From Ophiothrix spiculata (lineage: Eukaryota; Echinodermata; Ophiuroidea; Amphilepidida; Ophiotrichidae): DNA of 25,069 bases. Of this stretch, positions 10,752 to 20,503 are shown piece after piece. Position numbers and translations under genes: made by a program. Position 1 is the stretch's first letter; every line of letters starts with the position of its first letter. The stretch is from the NCBI GenBank assembly GCA_000969725.1, contig JXSR01S073018.1. The stretch is one strand, 5' to 3'. The notes under the pieces are model-generated. The model saw only the letters and a program-made list of their open reading frames with translations. It made no database searches and was not told where the DNA came from.

Positions 10752-10774
10752 AATTATTATTATTATTATTATTG
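10752..10774 (+). repeat. (ATT)n microsatellite tail of the LINE
   Basis: About seven ATT units directly follow the AATAAATGCCTGTA end of the LINE 3' UTR. CR1/L2-clade elements end in short tandem repeats instead of poly(A), so this marks the element's 3' terminus. Confidence 0.85.
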
Positions 10775-10782
10775 CTTGAGAA

Positions 10783-11313
10783 CAGTGGCGGCACCACGTG
10801 GGGGATATTTTTGCCCCAACTTTTCCCCTCCCCCGAAAAAAATCAGAAGCTTTTAGGCGCAAATTTCTCTCAATTACACCTTTCATTGATCATTTTGACA
10901 TAATATGTACACATTTTGCGCGCTTAGTGCGTTTTTCACTATTAAACTTCATTATTTTAGTCAAAATAGCTGTTTTTAGCCAAAATAAACACAAATTTGG
11001 TCTTACATTTTTTGCGCCTGAATATTTTGACACCCCCNNNNNNNNNNNNNNNNNNNNNNNNNNNNNNNNNNNNNNNNNNNNNNNNNNNNNNNNNNNNNNN
11101 NNNNNNNNNNNNNNNNNNNNNNNNNNNNNNNNNNNNNNNNNNNNNNNNNNNNNNNNNNNNNNNNNNNNNNNNNNNNNNNNNNNNNNNNNNNNNNNNNNNN
11201 NNNNNNNNNNNNNNNNNNNNNNNNNNNNNNNNNNNNNNNNNNNNNNNNNNNNNNNNNNNNNNNNNNNNNNNNNNNNNTTGACCCCTATAAATGAGATGCT
11301 GGTGCCGCAACTG
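10783..11313. mobile_element. hAT-like non-autonomous element with 8-bp TSD
   Basis: The left end CAGTGGCGGCACCA and the reverse complement of the right end (CAGTTGCGGCACCA) match in 13 of 14 positions. The element is flanked by a perfect 8-bp direct repeat CTTGAGAA (10775-10782 and 11314-11321). CAG termini plus an 8-bp duplication are the hallmark of the hAT superfamily. The interior is interrupted by a run of N, so its true length and content are unknown. No transposase is visible in the sequenced part. It inserted just beyond the LINE tail and is therefore younger than that LINE. Confidence 0.8.
11038..11277. other. Assembly gap (240 N)
   Basis: Bases 11038-11277 are N. The gap lies wholly within the hAT-like element. 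The translated frames that cross it are meaningless. Confidence 0.99.
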
Positions 11314-11403
11314 CTTGAGAAGTTGACAAATTATCAGGGTCTGTCATTTTCTTTTTTAGCTTTAAAGTAGCATTCTGCTAAAATTCAAGTTACTGCAGAC
11401 TGC

Positions 11404-11681
11404 ACATCATACCTTTAAATTTAAGGTGTGTGATTAATTTTGTGTAAAAAAATGACTAACCTGTAAAGCTCAGAAAAACAGATAAAACATAGGTTAGCAA
11501 CAAGGTTTGTTATGCCTGCATGAAAAGCAAAACAGATGTTATACATCATACCTTTAAATTTAAGGTGTGTGATTAATTTTGTGTAAAAAAATGACTAACC
11601 TGTAAAGCTCAGAAGAACAGATAAAACATAGGTTAGCAACAAGGTTTGTTATGCCTGCATGAAAAGCAAAACAGATAAAAA
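11404..11681. repeat. Tandem duplication of a 139-bp satellite leader
   Basis: ACATCATACCTTTAAATTTA begins at 11404 and again at 11543, a 139-bp period, with almost identical sequence through TAAGGTGTGTGATTAA, ATGACTAACCTGTAAAGCTC and one 55-bp satellite monomer. It looks like the edge of the satellite plus one monomer duplicated as a higher-order unit. CTAACCT in the leader is the reverse complement of AGGTTAG in the monomer, so leader and monomer could pair. Confidence 0.85.
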
Positions 11682-13480
11682 CATAGGTTAGCAACAAAGT
11701 TTGTTATGCCTGCATGAAAAGAAAAACAGATAAAAACATAGGTTAGCAACAAAGTTTGTTATGTCTGCATAAAAAGAAAAACAGATAAAAACATAGGTTA
11801 GCAACAAAGTTTGTTATGCCTGCATGAAAAGAAAAACAGATAAAAACATAGGTTAGCAACAAAGATTGTTATGCCTGCATGAAAAGAAAAACCAGATAAA
11901 ATCATAGGTTAGCAACAAGGTTTGTTATGTCTGCATGAAAAGAAAAACAGATAATAACATAGGTTAGCAACAAAGTTTGTTATGCCTGCATGAAAAGAAA
12001 AACCAGATAAATCATAGGTTAGCAACAAGATTTGTTATGCCTGCATGAAAAGAAAAACATATTAAAACAAAGGTTAGCAACAAAGTTTGTTATGCCTGCA
12101 TGAAAAGAAAAAACAGATAAAAACATAGGTTAGCAACAAGGATTGTTATGCCTGCATGAAAAGAAAACAGATAAAAACATTGGTTAGCAACAAGGTTTGT
12201 TATGCCTGCATGAATAGAAAAACAGATAAAACATAGGTTAGCAACAAGGTTTGTTATGTCTGCATGAAAAGAAAAAACAGATAAAAACATAGGTTAGCAA
12301 CAAAGTTTGTTATGCCTGCATGAACAGAAAAACAGATACAACATAGGTTAGCAATTAAAAGAAAAAACAGAAAAAACATAGGTTAGCAACAAGGTTTGTT
12401 ATGCCTGCATGAAAAGAAAAAACAGATAAAAACATAGGTTAGCAACAAGGTTTGTTATGCCTACATGAAAAGAAACAGATAAAAACATAGGTTAGCAACG
12501 AGGTTTTTTATGCCTGCATCGGAAAGAAAAACAGATAAAAACATAGGTTAGCAACGAGGTTTTTTATGCCTGCATGGAAAGAAAAACAGATAAAAACATA
12601 GGTTAGCAACTAGGTTTGTTATGCCTACATGAAAAGAAAAACAGATAAAAACATGGGTTAGCAACAAGGTTTGTTATGCCTACATGAAAAGAAAAAACAG
12701 ATAAAAACATAGGTTAGCATCAAGGTTTGTTATGCCTACATGAAAAGAAAAACAGATAAAAACATAGGTTAGCAACAAGGTTTGTTATGCCTACATGAAA
12801 AGAAAAGCAGATAAAAACATAGGTTAGCAACAAGGTTTGTTATGCCTACATGAAAAGAAAAACAGATAAAACATAGGTTAGCAACAAGGTTTGTTATGCC
12901 TACATGAAAAGAAAAACAGATAAAAACATAGGTTAGCAACAAAGTTTGTTATGCCTGCATGAAAAGAAAAACAGATAAAAACATAGGTTAGCAACAAAGT
13001 TTGTTATGCCAACATTAAAAGAAAAAACAGATAAAACATAGGTTAGCAACAAGGTTTGTTATGCCTGCATGAAGATAAAACAGATAAAAACATAGGTTAG
13101 TAACAAGGTTTTTTATGCCTGCATGAATAGAAAAACAGATTAAAACATAGGTTAGCAACACGGTTTTTTATGCCTGCATGAATAGAAAAACATATAAAAA
13201 CATAGGTTAGCAACAAGGTTTTTTATGCCTGCATGAAACGAAAAACATAGGTTAGCAACAAGGTTTTTTATGCCTGCATGAAACGAAAAACATATAAAAA
13301 CATAGGTAAGCAACGAGGATTGATAAATCTGCATGAAAAACAAACAAACAGATAAAACATAGGATAGCAACAAGGACTATTATGACTGCATAAAAGCAAC
13401 CGGGTTTGTAATATTTGCATGAAATGAAAATCAGATGAAAACATAGGTTATCAACAAGGATTATTTTGTCTACACAAAAA
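11470..13480. repeat. 55-bp tandem satellite, about 36 copies
   Basis: The monomer reads AGGTTAGCAACAAGGTTTGT, then TATGCCTGCATGAAAAG, then AAAAACAGATAAAAACAT, in total about 55 bp. I counted about 36 occurrences of the AGGTTAGCAAC block. Most monomers differ by one or a few bases or by A-run length. Sub-variants are grouped: CAAAGTTTG in early units, TGCCTACATG in a block around 12460-12920, and TTTTTTATGCC with GAATAG or GAAACG in late units. Units after about 13300 decay progressively. One truncated unit lies near 12350. Minus-strand ORFs of 66 and 73 codons here are repeat artefacts: the period is not a multiple of three and the frame drifts. Confidence 0.95.
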
Positions 13481-13599
13481 GTTGGGTGTCATGAGGAGCG
13501 GAATATTTTCGCTAGTAACATCACCTTTACTCCAGCAATAAAAAAAACTTCAAAACTCTTTCATTGGACCATTTCACAAATCTAATCAACTAACTTTAA

Positions 13600-13930
13600 T
13601 AAGTAGGCTGTCGGTCTCTATCTCTTTGTCAAACATGGGCCCCAAGTCAAAGTACAACTTCTTTGTACCTTGACCTCTTGATGACCTTTGACACATTGGG
13701 TATCTTTGAAAAATCCGTCACAAACCTTATGCTGTCGGTCCTTATCTCTTTGCTAAACACCAGCTCCAAGTCAGAGCACAAATTTGTTGTAACTTGACCT
13801 CTAAAAGAAGACATTTGACCTTCGAAACATCCCCCACAACCTTAGACTGTCGGTCCCTATCTCTTTGTAAACATCAGTTCAGTTCCAAGTCAGAGCACAA
13901 CCTTTTATGTACCTTGTCTGTTTGATCTAC
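13600..13930. repeat. Three degenerate ~120-bp tandem repeats
   Basis: CTGTCGGTCTCTATCTCTTT and close variants start at 13608, 13732 and 13847 (periods of 124 and 115). Each is followed by AAACA, then CAAGTCAGAGCACAA or close variants and TTGTACCTTGACCT-like text. Divergence between units is clear but the register is kept, so this is an old tandem array. No ORF is present. Confidence 0.75.
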
Positions 13931-14040
13931 ATTTTATACCTTTTTATTAACTTTCTGTCCTCTTAACCTATATCGGTTTAACAAATGAATTTCACAAGAT
14001 TTAATGAAAAAACAAATGGAAGTGATCCGTGTTTCAATTA

Positions 14041-14220
14041 GGTATTCAAATATGCTACAGAGTTGTTCATCGCTAATCAACAACGATGCATCCATGCATT
14101 TGCGTATTTTTTATCGCGTGAGGGTGGCTTTAGCCACCCGAGTGTGATAAAAATACGCCGACGCATCGGATGCAGAGTTATTGATTAGCGTTGAACAACT
14201 CTGTAGCATGTTTGAATACC
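14041..14220. mobile_element. 180-bp palindromic MITE, PIF/Harbinger-like TTA target
   Basis: The whole element folds on itself. GGTATTCAAA at the left is reverse-complemented at the right, and the arms continue through ATGCTACAGAGTTGTTCA, CGCTAATCAA and TGCATCC to a central GGGTGGCT-TT-AGCCACCC. TTA stands directly outside both ends (14038-14040 and 14221-14223), matching the 3-bp TWA duplication of PIF/Harbinger elements. The element is non-coding. Confidence 0.75.
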
Positions 14221-14723
14221 TTATAACAACGAAAATCTTCCTGAAACGTATAATTAAATTCTAAATGTTTTCAATTTAACAGATACTCATTTCAATAAGA
14301 ATACTTAGAAGAATCTGAAGCAAAATGTTGGTTTTTAAATGATTGTTACTTTGTCGTTTTCAACTGTTCCCAAGCGCCAGTCCTTGCACGTACTCAAGTT
14401 CCCGACGCGTTATGAACAGTGCGCCGATTTATGTGCGCTGCGTAAACGCACCTCCGTGTACGCTGTGCCGTGCGTGACGCGCTTATTTGAATATCAACTG
14501 TGGATTCATCACGAATCAACAACGGTACGCTCCTGTATAAGGAGATACAGTGAGTTGTTGAACAACAAAACTACAATTTACAAACAAAGGGATTCGTGAT
14601 AAAGGACATGATGTTACGGATATTAAAGACCTAAAACACATGACACTTGATCAAATGAATACTCACTAGTGCATAATTCAAACAGACTGTACTACTTTTA
14701 CTATATTCATATGATTTGATTAA

Positions 14724-14863
14724 AGGGTTCATTCATATTTTCCGTGTGTAATCGCTTGATTTTGCCCGAGGGCAGGATGGCGCTCAGTATCGCGAAGCGA
14801 TGCTCGCTATCCTGCCCGAGGGCAAAATAAAGCGATTACACACGGAAAATATTAATGAACCCT
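14724..14863. mobile_element. 140-bp palindromic element
   Basis: AGGGTTCATT at the left and AATGAACCCT at the right are inverted repeats. The arms continue through ATTTTCCGTGTGTAATCGCT and TTTTGCCCGAGGGCAGGAT to a central ATCGC-GAA-GCGAT. The layout resembles 14041-14220 (long arms, GC-rich core) but with unrelated sequence. No target duplication is visible. Confidence 0.7.
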
Positions 14864-15066
14864 GTTCACACATACCGTTTTCATGTATAAAATGTAAAAA
14901 CCCGGGCAAAAATTGACCATTAAACAGTCTTTTCCGTCCTGGTTGTCAAATGATTTAATAGCGCCCACAGCTTGTTTATCTGTCTTAAAGTTATCAATCG
15001 CACGCGCTACATCCTTCGTTCAGAGCCGACGCGCCGTTGTGCACATTGCGACACGGAGCGTCGCGC

Positions 15067-15578
15067 AATAGACCTTTTCAAAATCCATTCGGAAATCTCC
15101 GGAACATTGATCACATGGCCATTTTTTCAACCAATCACATACAAGCTCATTGGTATGCACGATTTTGTCAACAATTGTCAACAAAAAAGTCCGAAAAATC
15201 ACTCGCATTTCAGTGCAATACAAGTGAAAAATAAATAGAACCAGACCCATACAATATTAGAGACACTCATTCTGAACAACTTTTGGCCGATGGTACCATA
15301 AGCTCACCGACATAAAGAGCGAAATTTCCATTTGAAATCGGCTGATCTGCGCTGATTAAGCTGACGATTTGTAGTTGCATCAGGGCGATCAAATTGAAAG
15401 TGACTCTGTAGTGCTGACGCTAATTCCAAGTTCGAATTCGTACGCATCCAATTAACGAAAACGCGAACTTAACATTCTGGTTATTGTGTTGAAGAGTCAC
15501 TTTTCTTTCGGCAATTGCCGGAAAGTGTAACATCAGCTTCGGAAATTCTCGGATAGTCGTGTTTTGAAAAGGTCTATT
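15067..15578. mobile_element. 512-bp TIR element (ends AATAGACCTTTTCAAAA)
   Basis: AATAGACCTTTTCAAAA at 15067-15083 is exactly reverse-complemented at 15562-15578. CGGAAATCTCCGG just inside the left end and CGGAAATTCTCGG near the right end are also present. The centre has no convincing ORF; the short frames here lack any domain signal. TA lies inside both ends, so a TA-target (Tc1/mariner-like) origin is possible but not shown. Confidence 0.65.
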
Positions 15579-17687
15579 ATAACATTTGTTATGCCGCTTA
15601 TGAATCAACGCTGTTCATGCATGGCCACGTGACGGCTCTCGACTAATCAAAACCTCGGAAATTACGCAGGTATGTGTGAATATTTTTTCATCATCGTTGC
15701 ACTGTTTATTTAATTATGTATTTTGAATATACTCTTATGTGTATGTATCTTATAATTGGTCTCTTTTAATGCTTAATTTTCGACATAACTAACTGACAAA
15801 ACGCGTGTCCTCAGGAGTTATATCTCAATTTATAATAATAAATTGTTGTTCTTAAGAGTAGCATCATCAGCAGAGACATTAAGTCACATAAAGTAACATA
15901 TATGAACACAAAATTAATATGACAATTTAGAATAATGGGAAAAGGCTTGACTGAATAAGTTGGCTTTTAAAACTTTCTTTAGCAACATTGAACAAGTTTT
16001 GTCTTAAGAGTATTCTTCATTATCAGTGCTGGGATCATTGCGGAGTGACACGCAAACATAGGAACCCAAAGCGTAATGAATCATCTCAATTGATAGTGTG
16101 AGGATCAAGGACTGGTGTCAGCAACTCTAGACAAGGAGATAAAAAACTTGTGAACTTGAATTCGGCATCAAATGATCATCAGTGTGATTGTACATAGGAG
16201 TAACTGGTTTAATTTTGGTTCCAGGAATAAAAACAGCATGCTGTTGACTTTTATGTGACCCGTAGTTCAATTCTTGATCATATGAAAAATACTTCTTGCC
16301 TATAATTAATTATATCACTTGAAGATACATTCTAGAATACTAGAGTTTCGAAGTAGCAACTTTTGACAGCTGTATACAATTCTTTCTACCTAAGGATAGT
16401 TTCCATGATTGCATTATTACTTAGAATAGATAGTGCAGCGAAGTATTATTTCTGAAAATATTTGAAGTAACTTTCATGGAAGAGTGAACTAACGAATTTG
16501 ACAACAGTGCCATCTGATTGTCTTGAATTAAAGTTTGATGGTACCTGCATCAACATTTGTACTGAGGAGTGAGATTTACTTAAGAATTCAAAGTGTAATG
16601 AATCATCACACTGATACAATAAGGTGTCAATAAGTTGAATTGGAGGAAAAACTTATATCAACATATAGGAAGTCAAAATTTATTGAATTATCTGAGTAAG
16701 TGTGAATGGAATGAATGAGCTTCTGGTTGACACAGGAGTTTGCAGTTCACGTCAATTTCAACACAATCTTTGATGGGTGACATAAATTGTAAGAATGCGA
16801 AAGTTTAATAAATCGTCTCCTCAATTAATATCATGAGTGAAAATGGGTGCTGTCAGGTTTTTATCGTGATAACAGCTACGTAGCAGCTTGCTTGAAAATC
16901 AATCATCTTTGAAGGAAAGTGGCATAGAGACATAGACAGTTGAATGGATCATCTCATTTGATTACAAAAGCATACTTGCGTGATGTCAGGTTAGTGTTAA
17001 AATAACAACTTGATCGCAGATCATTTCATTATTAACTTTGTATTTGAGGAGTGATAAACCATGTCTGAGCATAAATAGATATCGTTTAGATGAACATTTT
17101 TACAATAATAATAATAATAACCTGATATCGGCATCGAAGGACCATTGTTGACGTTATACGAGGAACTGGTTTTATTGTATGCTAGTTCCAGACTTTTACG
17201 CATGCTGTAAGTTATTCAGCATCAAAGGCTCAGTGTTGAGGTCATATGATTATGAGATACTGGTTTTATATTTTATCGTTGCAGACTTTTAACATGCCAG
17301 TAAGTGTATGTGTATGAACTGGCGTTCAAAAACAAACTTTATTTATAGCAGAATAAATTCATAGCTTACAACTAGATGACATTTGTATGTACAATTTGTG
17401 GCATCAATATGAATTTTCTGTGAATTGCCGATATAGAACAAAAGTTATAGTGGTGGGTACAAATTATTAGATAGATTAGATATTAACATACGGTAGAACG
17501 TTAATTGTCACAATCACATATTGTTACTAAACAATTTAATTGATTAGTTTAGGTTTAAGTAAGATGATTATATCATATTAATCCCAACTATATATTTGAA
17601 ATTTAAGAACTGAATTAACTAAGACATTTCAATTATTTACATGGGCAATACGTGGAAGTAACTTTGGAACACTTTGTAAATGTGAAC
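15579..17687. other. Region upstream of the LRR gene with degenerate tandem units
   Basis: No ORF or RNA gene was recognised. At 17129-17305 two diverged ~88-bp units follow each other. They share GGCATCGAAGG or GCATCAAAGG, then ACTGGTTTTAT, then CAGACTTTTA and CATGC. A third cousin is at about 16163-16250, with GGCATCAAATGATCATC, TAACTGGTTT, TTCCAG and GCATGCTGT. Phrases such as AATGAATCATCTCAATTGAT and AATGGATCATCTCATTTGAT recur at about 16075, 16595 and 16945, suggesting that much of 16000-17300 is an old, eroded tandem array. A short (AAT)n run lies at 17102-17120. No promoter element for the LRR gene could be picked out with confidence. Confidence 0.4.
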
Positions 17688-20497
17688 ATGGGTTCAACCC
17701 ATGCTCAGTTTTGTTGGTTAACAATGTTAAGGATATCCATTATTTCATTCATATTTTCCATCCATGTTTCAAGTGCTCAACTTGCAAATATCAGTAAAAT
17801 TGCTGACATTATGCCCCTGTGGTATGAAAAATCGATCTTTAGCTTTCATGTTGACCCAAAGATATTTTGTAGCCTTAACATCACCGTACCAGATGGTTCA
17901 AATATCGCTATAGAAATGCCTGACAAGATGCCTCCAGAATTACTCTATCTGTTTTATGAATGGGTTGATAATCAGCAAAATAAGTATGCTGTTATTACCA
18001 CACAAAATGGGAAGTGTTTTGTCATTGTAGGCCACCAAGATCAGCTGAAGATCCATCTGTTGGGAAATACCAGTATTTTACTCAGATTTGTACTTTCTAA
18101 CTTCCTTAAAACTAATTGTTCCGAAAATCTAAATAATAAACCATCTGGTGTAACAGATAGTTGTACTACAAAATGTAACAATGTAAAAACATGTGTAAGT
18201 ATGGTTTCTTGTGAGGTTGGTTTTACTGGAGAGTTACAAGCATGGGAGCCATGTAGGGTGAGTTTTCCAAAGAATTGTAACATAACCTTGAGATACAAGG
18301 AAGCAAAGATGACATGTGGAAAACTTGGTCAACAAAATAGGAAGTTTTTGGTAGTCTATACTAATATTGGAAACTTAGATCTAAGCAGAAATAGAATTAT
18401 TTATGTTGCAGAGAATACCTTCCAGGCGTTGCAAGATATTGAAATTTTAAATCTGTCAGGAAATTTCTTCGAACATTTGCCAGATGAATTGTTTCATAAA
18501 CTAACAAGGTTAAGAAAACTATATTTGCAAAACAACAATTAAGTAATGGTGAGCAAGATTATATTTGACACGCTTCACAAGCTAACTCATTTGAGTCTTA
18601 GCGGGAATGCATTGACTCATGTAGATCAAGATTTATTAATGGATCTCACCAATTTGACACATCTCTTTCTGTCTGGCAACAGTTTGACCATGCAGTAGGA
18701 AGTTTTCAAAATTTACTCAGCTTGAAAAGGCTTTATCTTTGGGACAATCAAATAAAAGTGCTAGATGTCAACATGTTTCAAAACATGCGGAAGTTGGAAA
18801 TCTTAAATTTAACAGACAACAAACTGGCAAACTTGCCAAGTACTATATTTTACGGTTTGGAAAATCTAAAGACTCCCAAAAAAGTATCGCCTCGTCTCGA
18901 AAAATTGGCTCGTGCGGCAATATGGTGCTCGCAAACGTAATTTGAAGATATTATGAACAAGCGCTGGAATTTCAGCTTTCATTTGACACCCTATTTTGGA
19001 TAATTGACTGAGAAACATCAAAGTTATGAACTTTTAAACCCTCGAGGTCGGTTTTTAAAAGTTGCTAATTTCATTTTTCGCACTGTACAAACCAGTAACG
19101 AAAGAGTAAGGATGATAATGAGGTGAGTTTAGTCACTGGAACACGCGGTCATTGGTATCTAAGCATTATCAATCAACAATGATCACGATATGGATTTTTA
19201 TCATTAATTTTTCATTAATTCATTGTTATAAATAATGAAAAAACCGACATAAAACAAGAGAAACGACATTCAATTGGTAATCATGACTGGCATATTTAAA
19301 AGACATGGCGCAGGTACCAGACCACACAGAGGACGAATAACAGCGCGCAATGTTTTTTAACGCTGGTAATGCCTACCAGTTGAATCTGAAGTTTTATATT
19401 GTTTCTCATCATTAATAAGATGAAAACAAAAACAATATCTTGATGGATGATGGTTAGAATCCAATGACATTTGGTTTGGAAAAAAACGCGAGCTTCAGTG
19501 ACCAAACTCACCTCATCTTGATCCTTAGGTCGGCACTACTGTTTTGTACAGTGCAAAAATGAAATTAGCAACTTTTAAAAATTGACCTTGAGGGTTTTGA
19601 ATGTTAATAACTTTGGTGTTTCTCAGTCAATTATCCAAAACAGGGTGTCAAATAAAAGCTGAAATTCCAGCGCTTGTTCACAACATCTTCAAATTACATT
19701 TGCGATTACCGTATTGCTGCAAGAGCCATTTTTTCGAGACGAGGCGATACTTTTTTGGGAGTCTTTACTTGCTTTATTCTTGTCACAGAATGTATTACAT
19801 TCCTTGAGTGAGGATTTATTTCAAGATTTAAAAAAATTTGTACTTGTATACAAATGAACTGGCAACACTACATGCTTGGTTGTTTCATAACCTGAGTAAC
19901 TTAGAAGTTCTTACCGTGGATGACAATGCAATTGAAACTCTTTCTAATGAGACTTTCTCTGACCTGACAAGCCTAAAAGTCTTATCCTTGGCTAAGGATA
20001 ACATTAGAAGTATACACAATGATGTGTTTAACGGAATGGGTAATCTTGAACTTTTATTTTTGAGTTATAACTTGTTGACACGGATAGATAACAATGTCTT
20101 TGGCCCAATCCCAAGTCTGGTATTATTATATTTAAGAGGAAACTTATTACAAGAAGCAAACAGTGAATGGTTTCAGGATATGGTCAAATTAGAGGTATTA
20201 TATTTAGGTAGCAACCCTGGTATCAATCTTGACTTCAATATTTTTGTCCATTTAAAAAATCTAAAGACTTTAGATCTATCCAGAAATAAACACTTGGATC
20301 TTGAAGTTGATATTTTTCAAGAATTGTTCAGCTTAGGTAAACTTGATTTATCTTTCAACAGGTTACAAAATATTCCAGATATTAGGCATTTGAATCAACT
20401 AACATATCTCAATTTAAGGGACAATCCACTGTCAGAGGTTACAACTGAGTCATTTATTGACCTATCAGAAAAGGCAGAATTACTTGTTACGCAAAAC
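17688..20497 (+). pseudogene. LRR surface/secreted protein gene, disrupted exon
   Basis: The chosen start is the ATG at 17688. A hydrophobic stretch MLRISIISFIFSIHVSSAQ (residues 13-31) looks like a signal peptide, and a second ATG at 17724 would start right at it. Residues ~50-150 carry paired cysteines and FCSLNITVPDGSNIAIEM / SILLRFVLSNF, faintly like a CUB domain (inference). A Cys-rich segment follows at 159-210. Then leucine-rich repeats of the LxxLxLxxNxLxxL...F type run to ~20450, ending LTYLNLRDNPLSEV. Breaks: TAA at 18540-18542 exactly at the consensus Leu of NxL; a frame change near 18690; a transposon at 18869-19765; and seven A at 19830-19836 where six would keep the frame. AAAC|GTATGT at 20494-20503 is a good splice donor, so more exons are likely (for example an LRR C-cap or a membrane part). 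Several long N-glycosylation-type motifs are present. The gene is probably an inactivated member of a large receptor-like family; assembly error could explain the single-base defects but not the transposon. Confidence 0.75.
18869..19765. mobile_element. 897-bp foldback transposon inserted in the LRR exon
   Basis: The left arm starts AAGACTCCCAAAAAAGTATC and is matched by the reverse complement at the right end (GATACTTTTTTGGGAGTCTT). The arms are about 290 bp and highly similar, passing through CGCCTCGTCTCGAAAAA, TTTGACACCCT, TTTTGGATAATTGACTGAGA and GAGGTGAGTTT. The target dinucleotide TA is repeated at 18867-18868 and 19766-19767, as for Tc1/mariner-type insertions. About 300 bp of unrelated A/T-rich sequence lies between the arms, without a transposase. 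Removing the element and one TA joins LENL to LALFLSQN in frame, which confirms the exact ends. Confidence 0.85.
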
Positions 20498-20503
20498 GTA
20501 TGT
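20498..20503 (+). promoter_or_regulatory. Probable splice donor of the LRR exon
   Basis: GTATGT follows CAAAAC at the end of the LRR frame (codon Asn, phase 0). It fits the U1 consensus and lies just where the LRR array ends and only a few non-LRR residues precede a stop. Inference only; no acceptor downstream was identified. Confidence 0.4.

Larger units (their letters stand above)
8865..10774 (+). mobile_element. 5'-truncated CR1/L2-clade LINE
   Basis: The element contains the reverse transcriptase and C-terminal domain of a CR1/L2-type non-LTR retrotransposon, then a 3' UTR with an AATAAA at 10739-10744 and a terminal (ATT)n microsatellite at 10752-10773, the usual kind of tail for this clade. 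Just before the tail, CCTTA-TTGA-TAAGG flanked by GCGC and CGC can form a stem-loop, the type of 3' structure that L2-like reverse transcriptases are known to recognise. The endonuclease and ORF1 are missing, and recognisable protein starts at about 8875. The body has three in-frame stops and no frameshift that I can see, so the copy is only moderately old. A hAT-like element is inserted eight bases beyond the tail. Confidence 0.92.

Noticed and set aside
10798-11370. 190-codon ORF across the hAT-like element
   Set aside because: It runs through 240 N that hide any stops; the readable ends show no transposase features.
12090-13373. Minus-strand ORFs of 66-73 codons with repeated FHAGITNLVANLCF peptides
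   Set aside because: They are translations of the 55-bp satellite. The frame drifts because 55 is not divisible by three, and there is no start or promoter context.
11404-13480. CRISPR-like array
   Set aside because: The units are contiguous 55-bp monomers without unique spacers, in animal-type DNA.
14339-14599. 86-codon ORF between the palindromic elements
   Set aside because: No recognisable domain, flanked by transposon sequence, no splice or start support.
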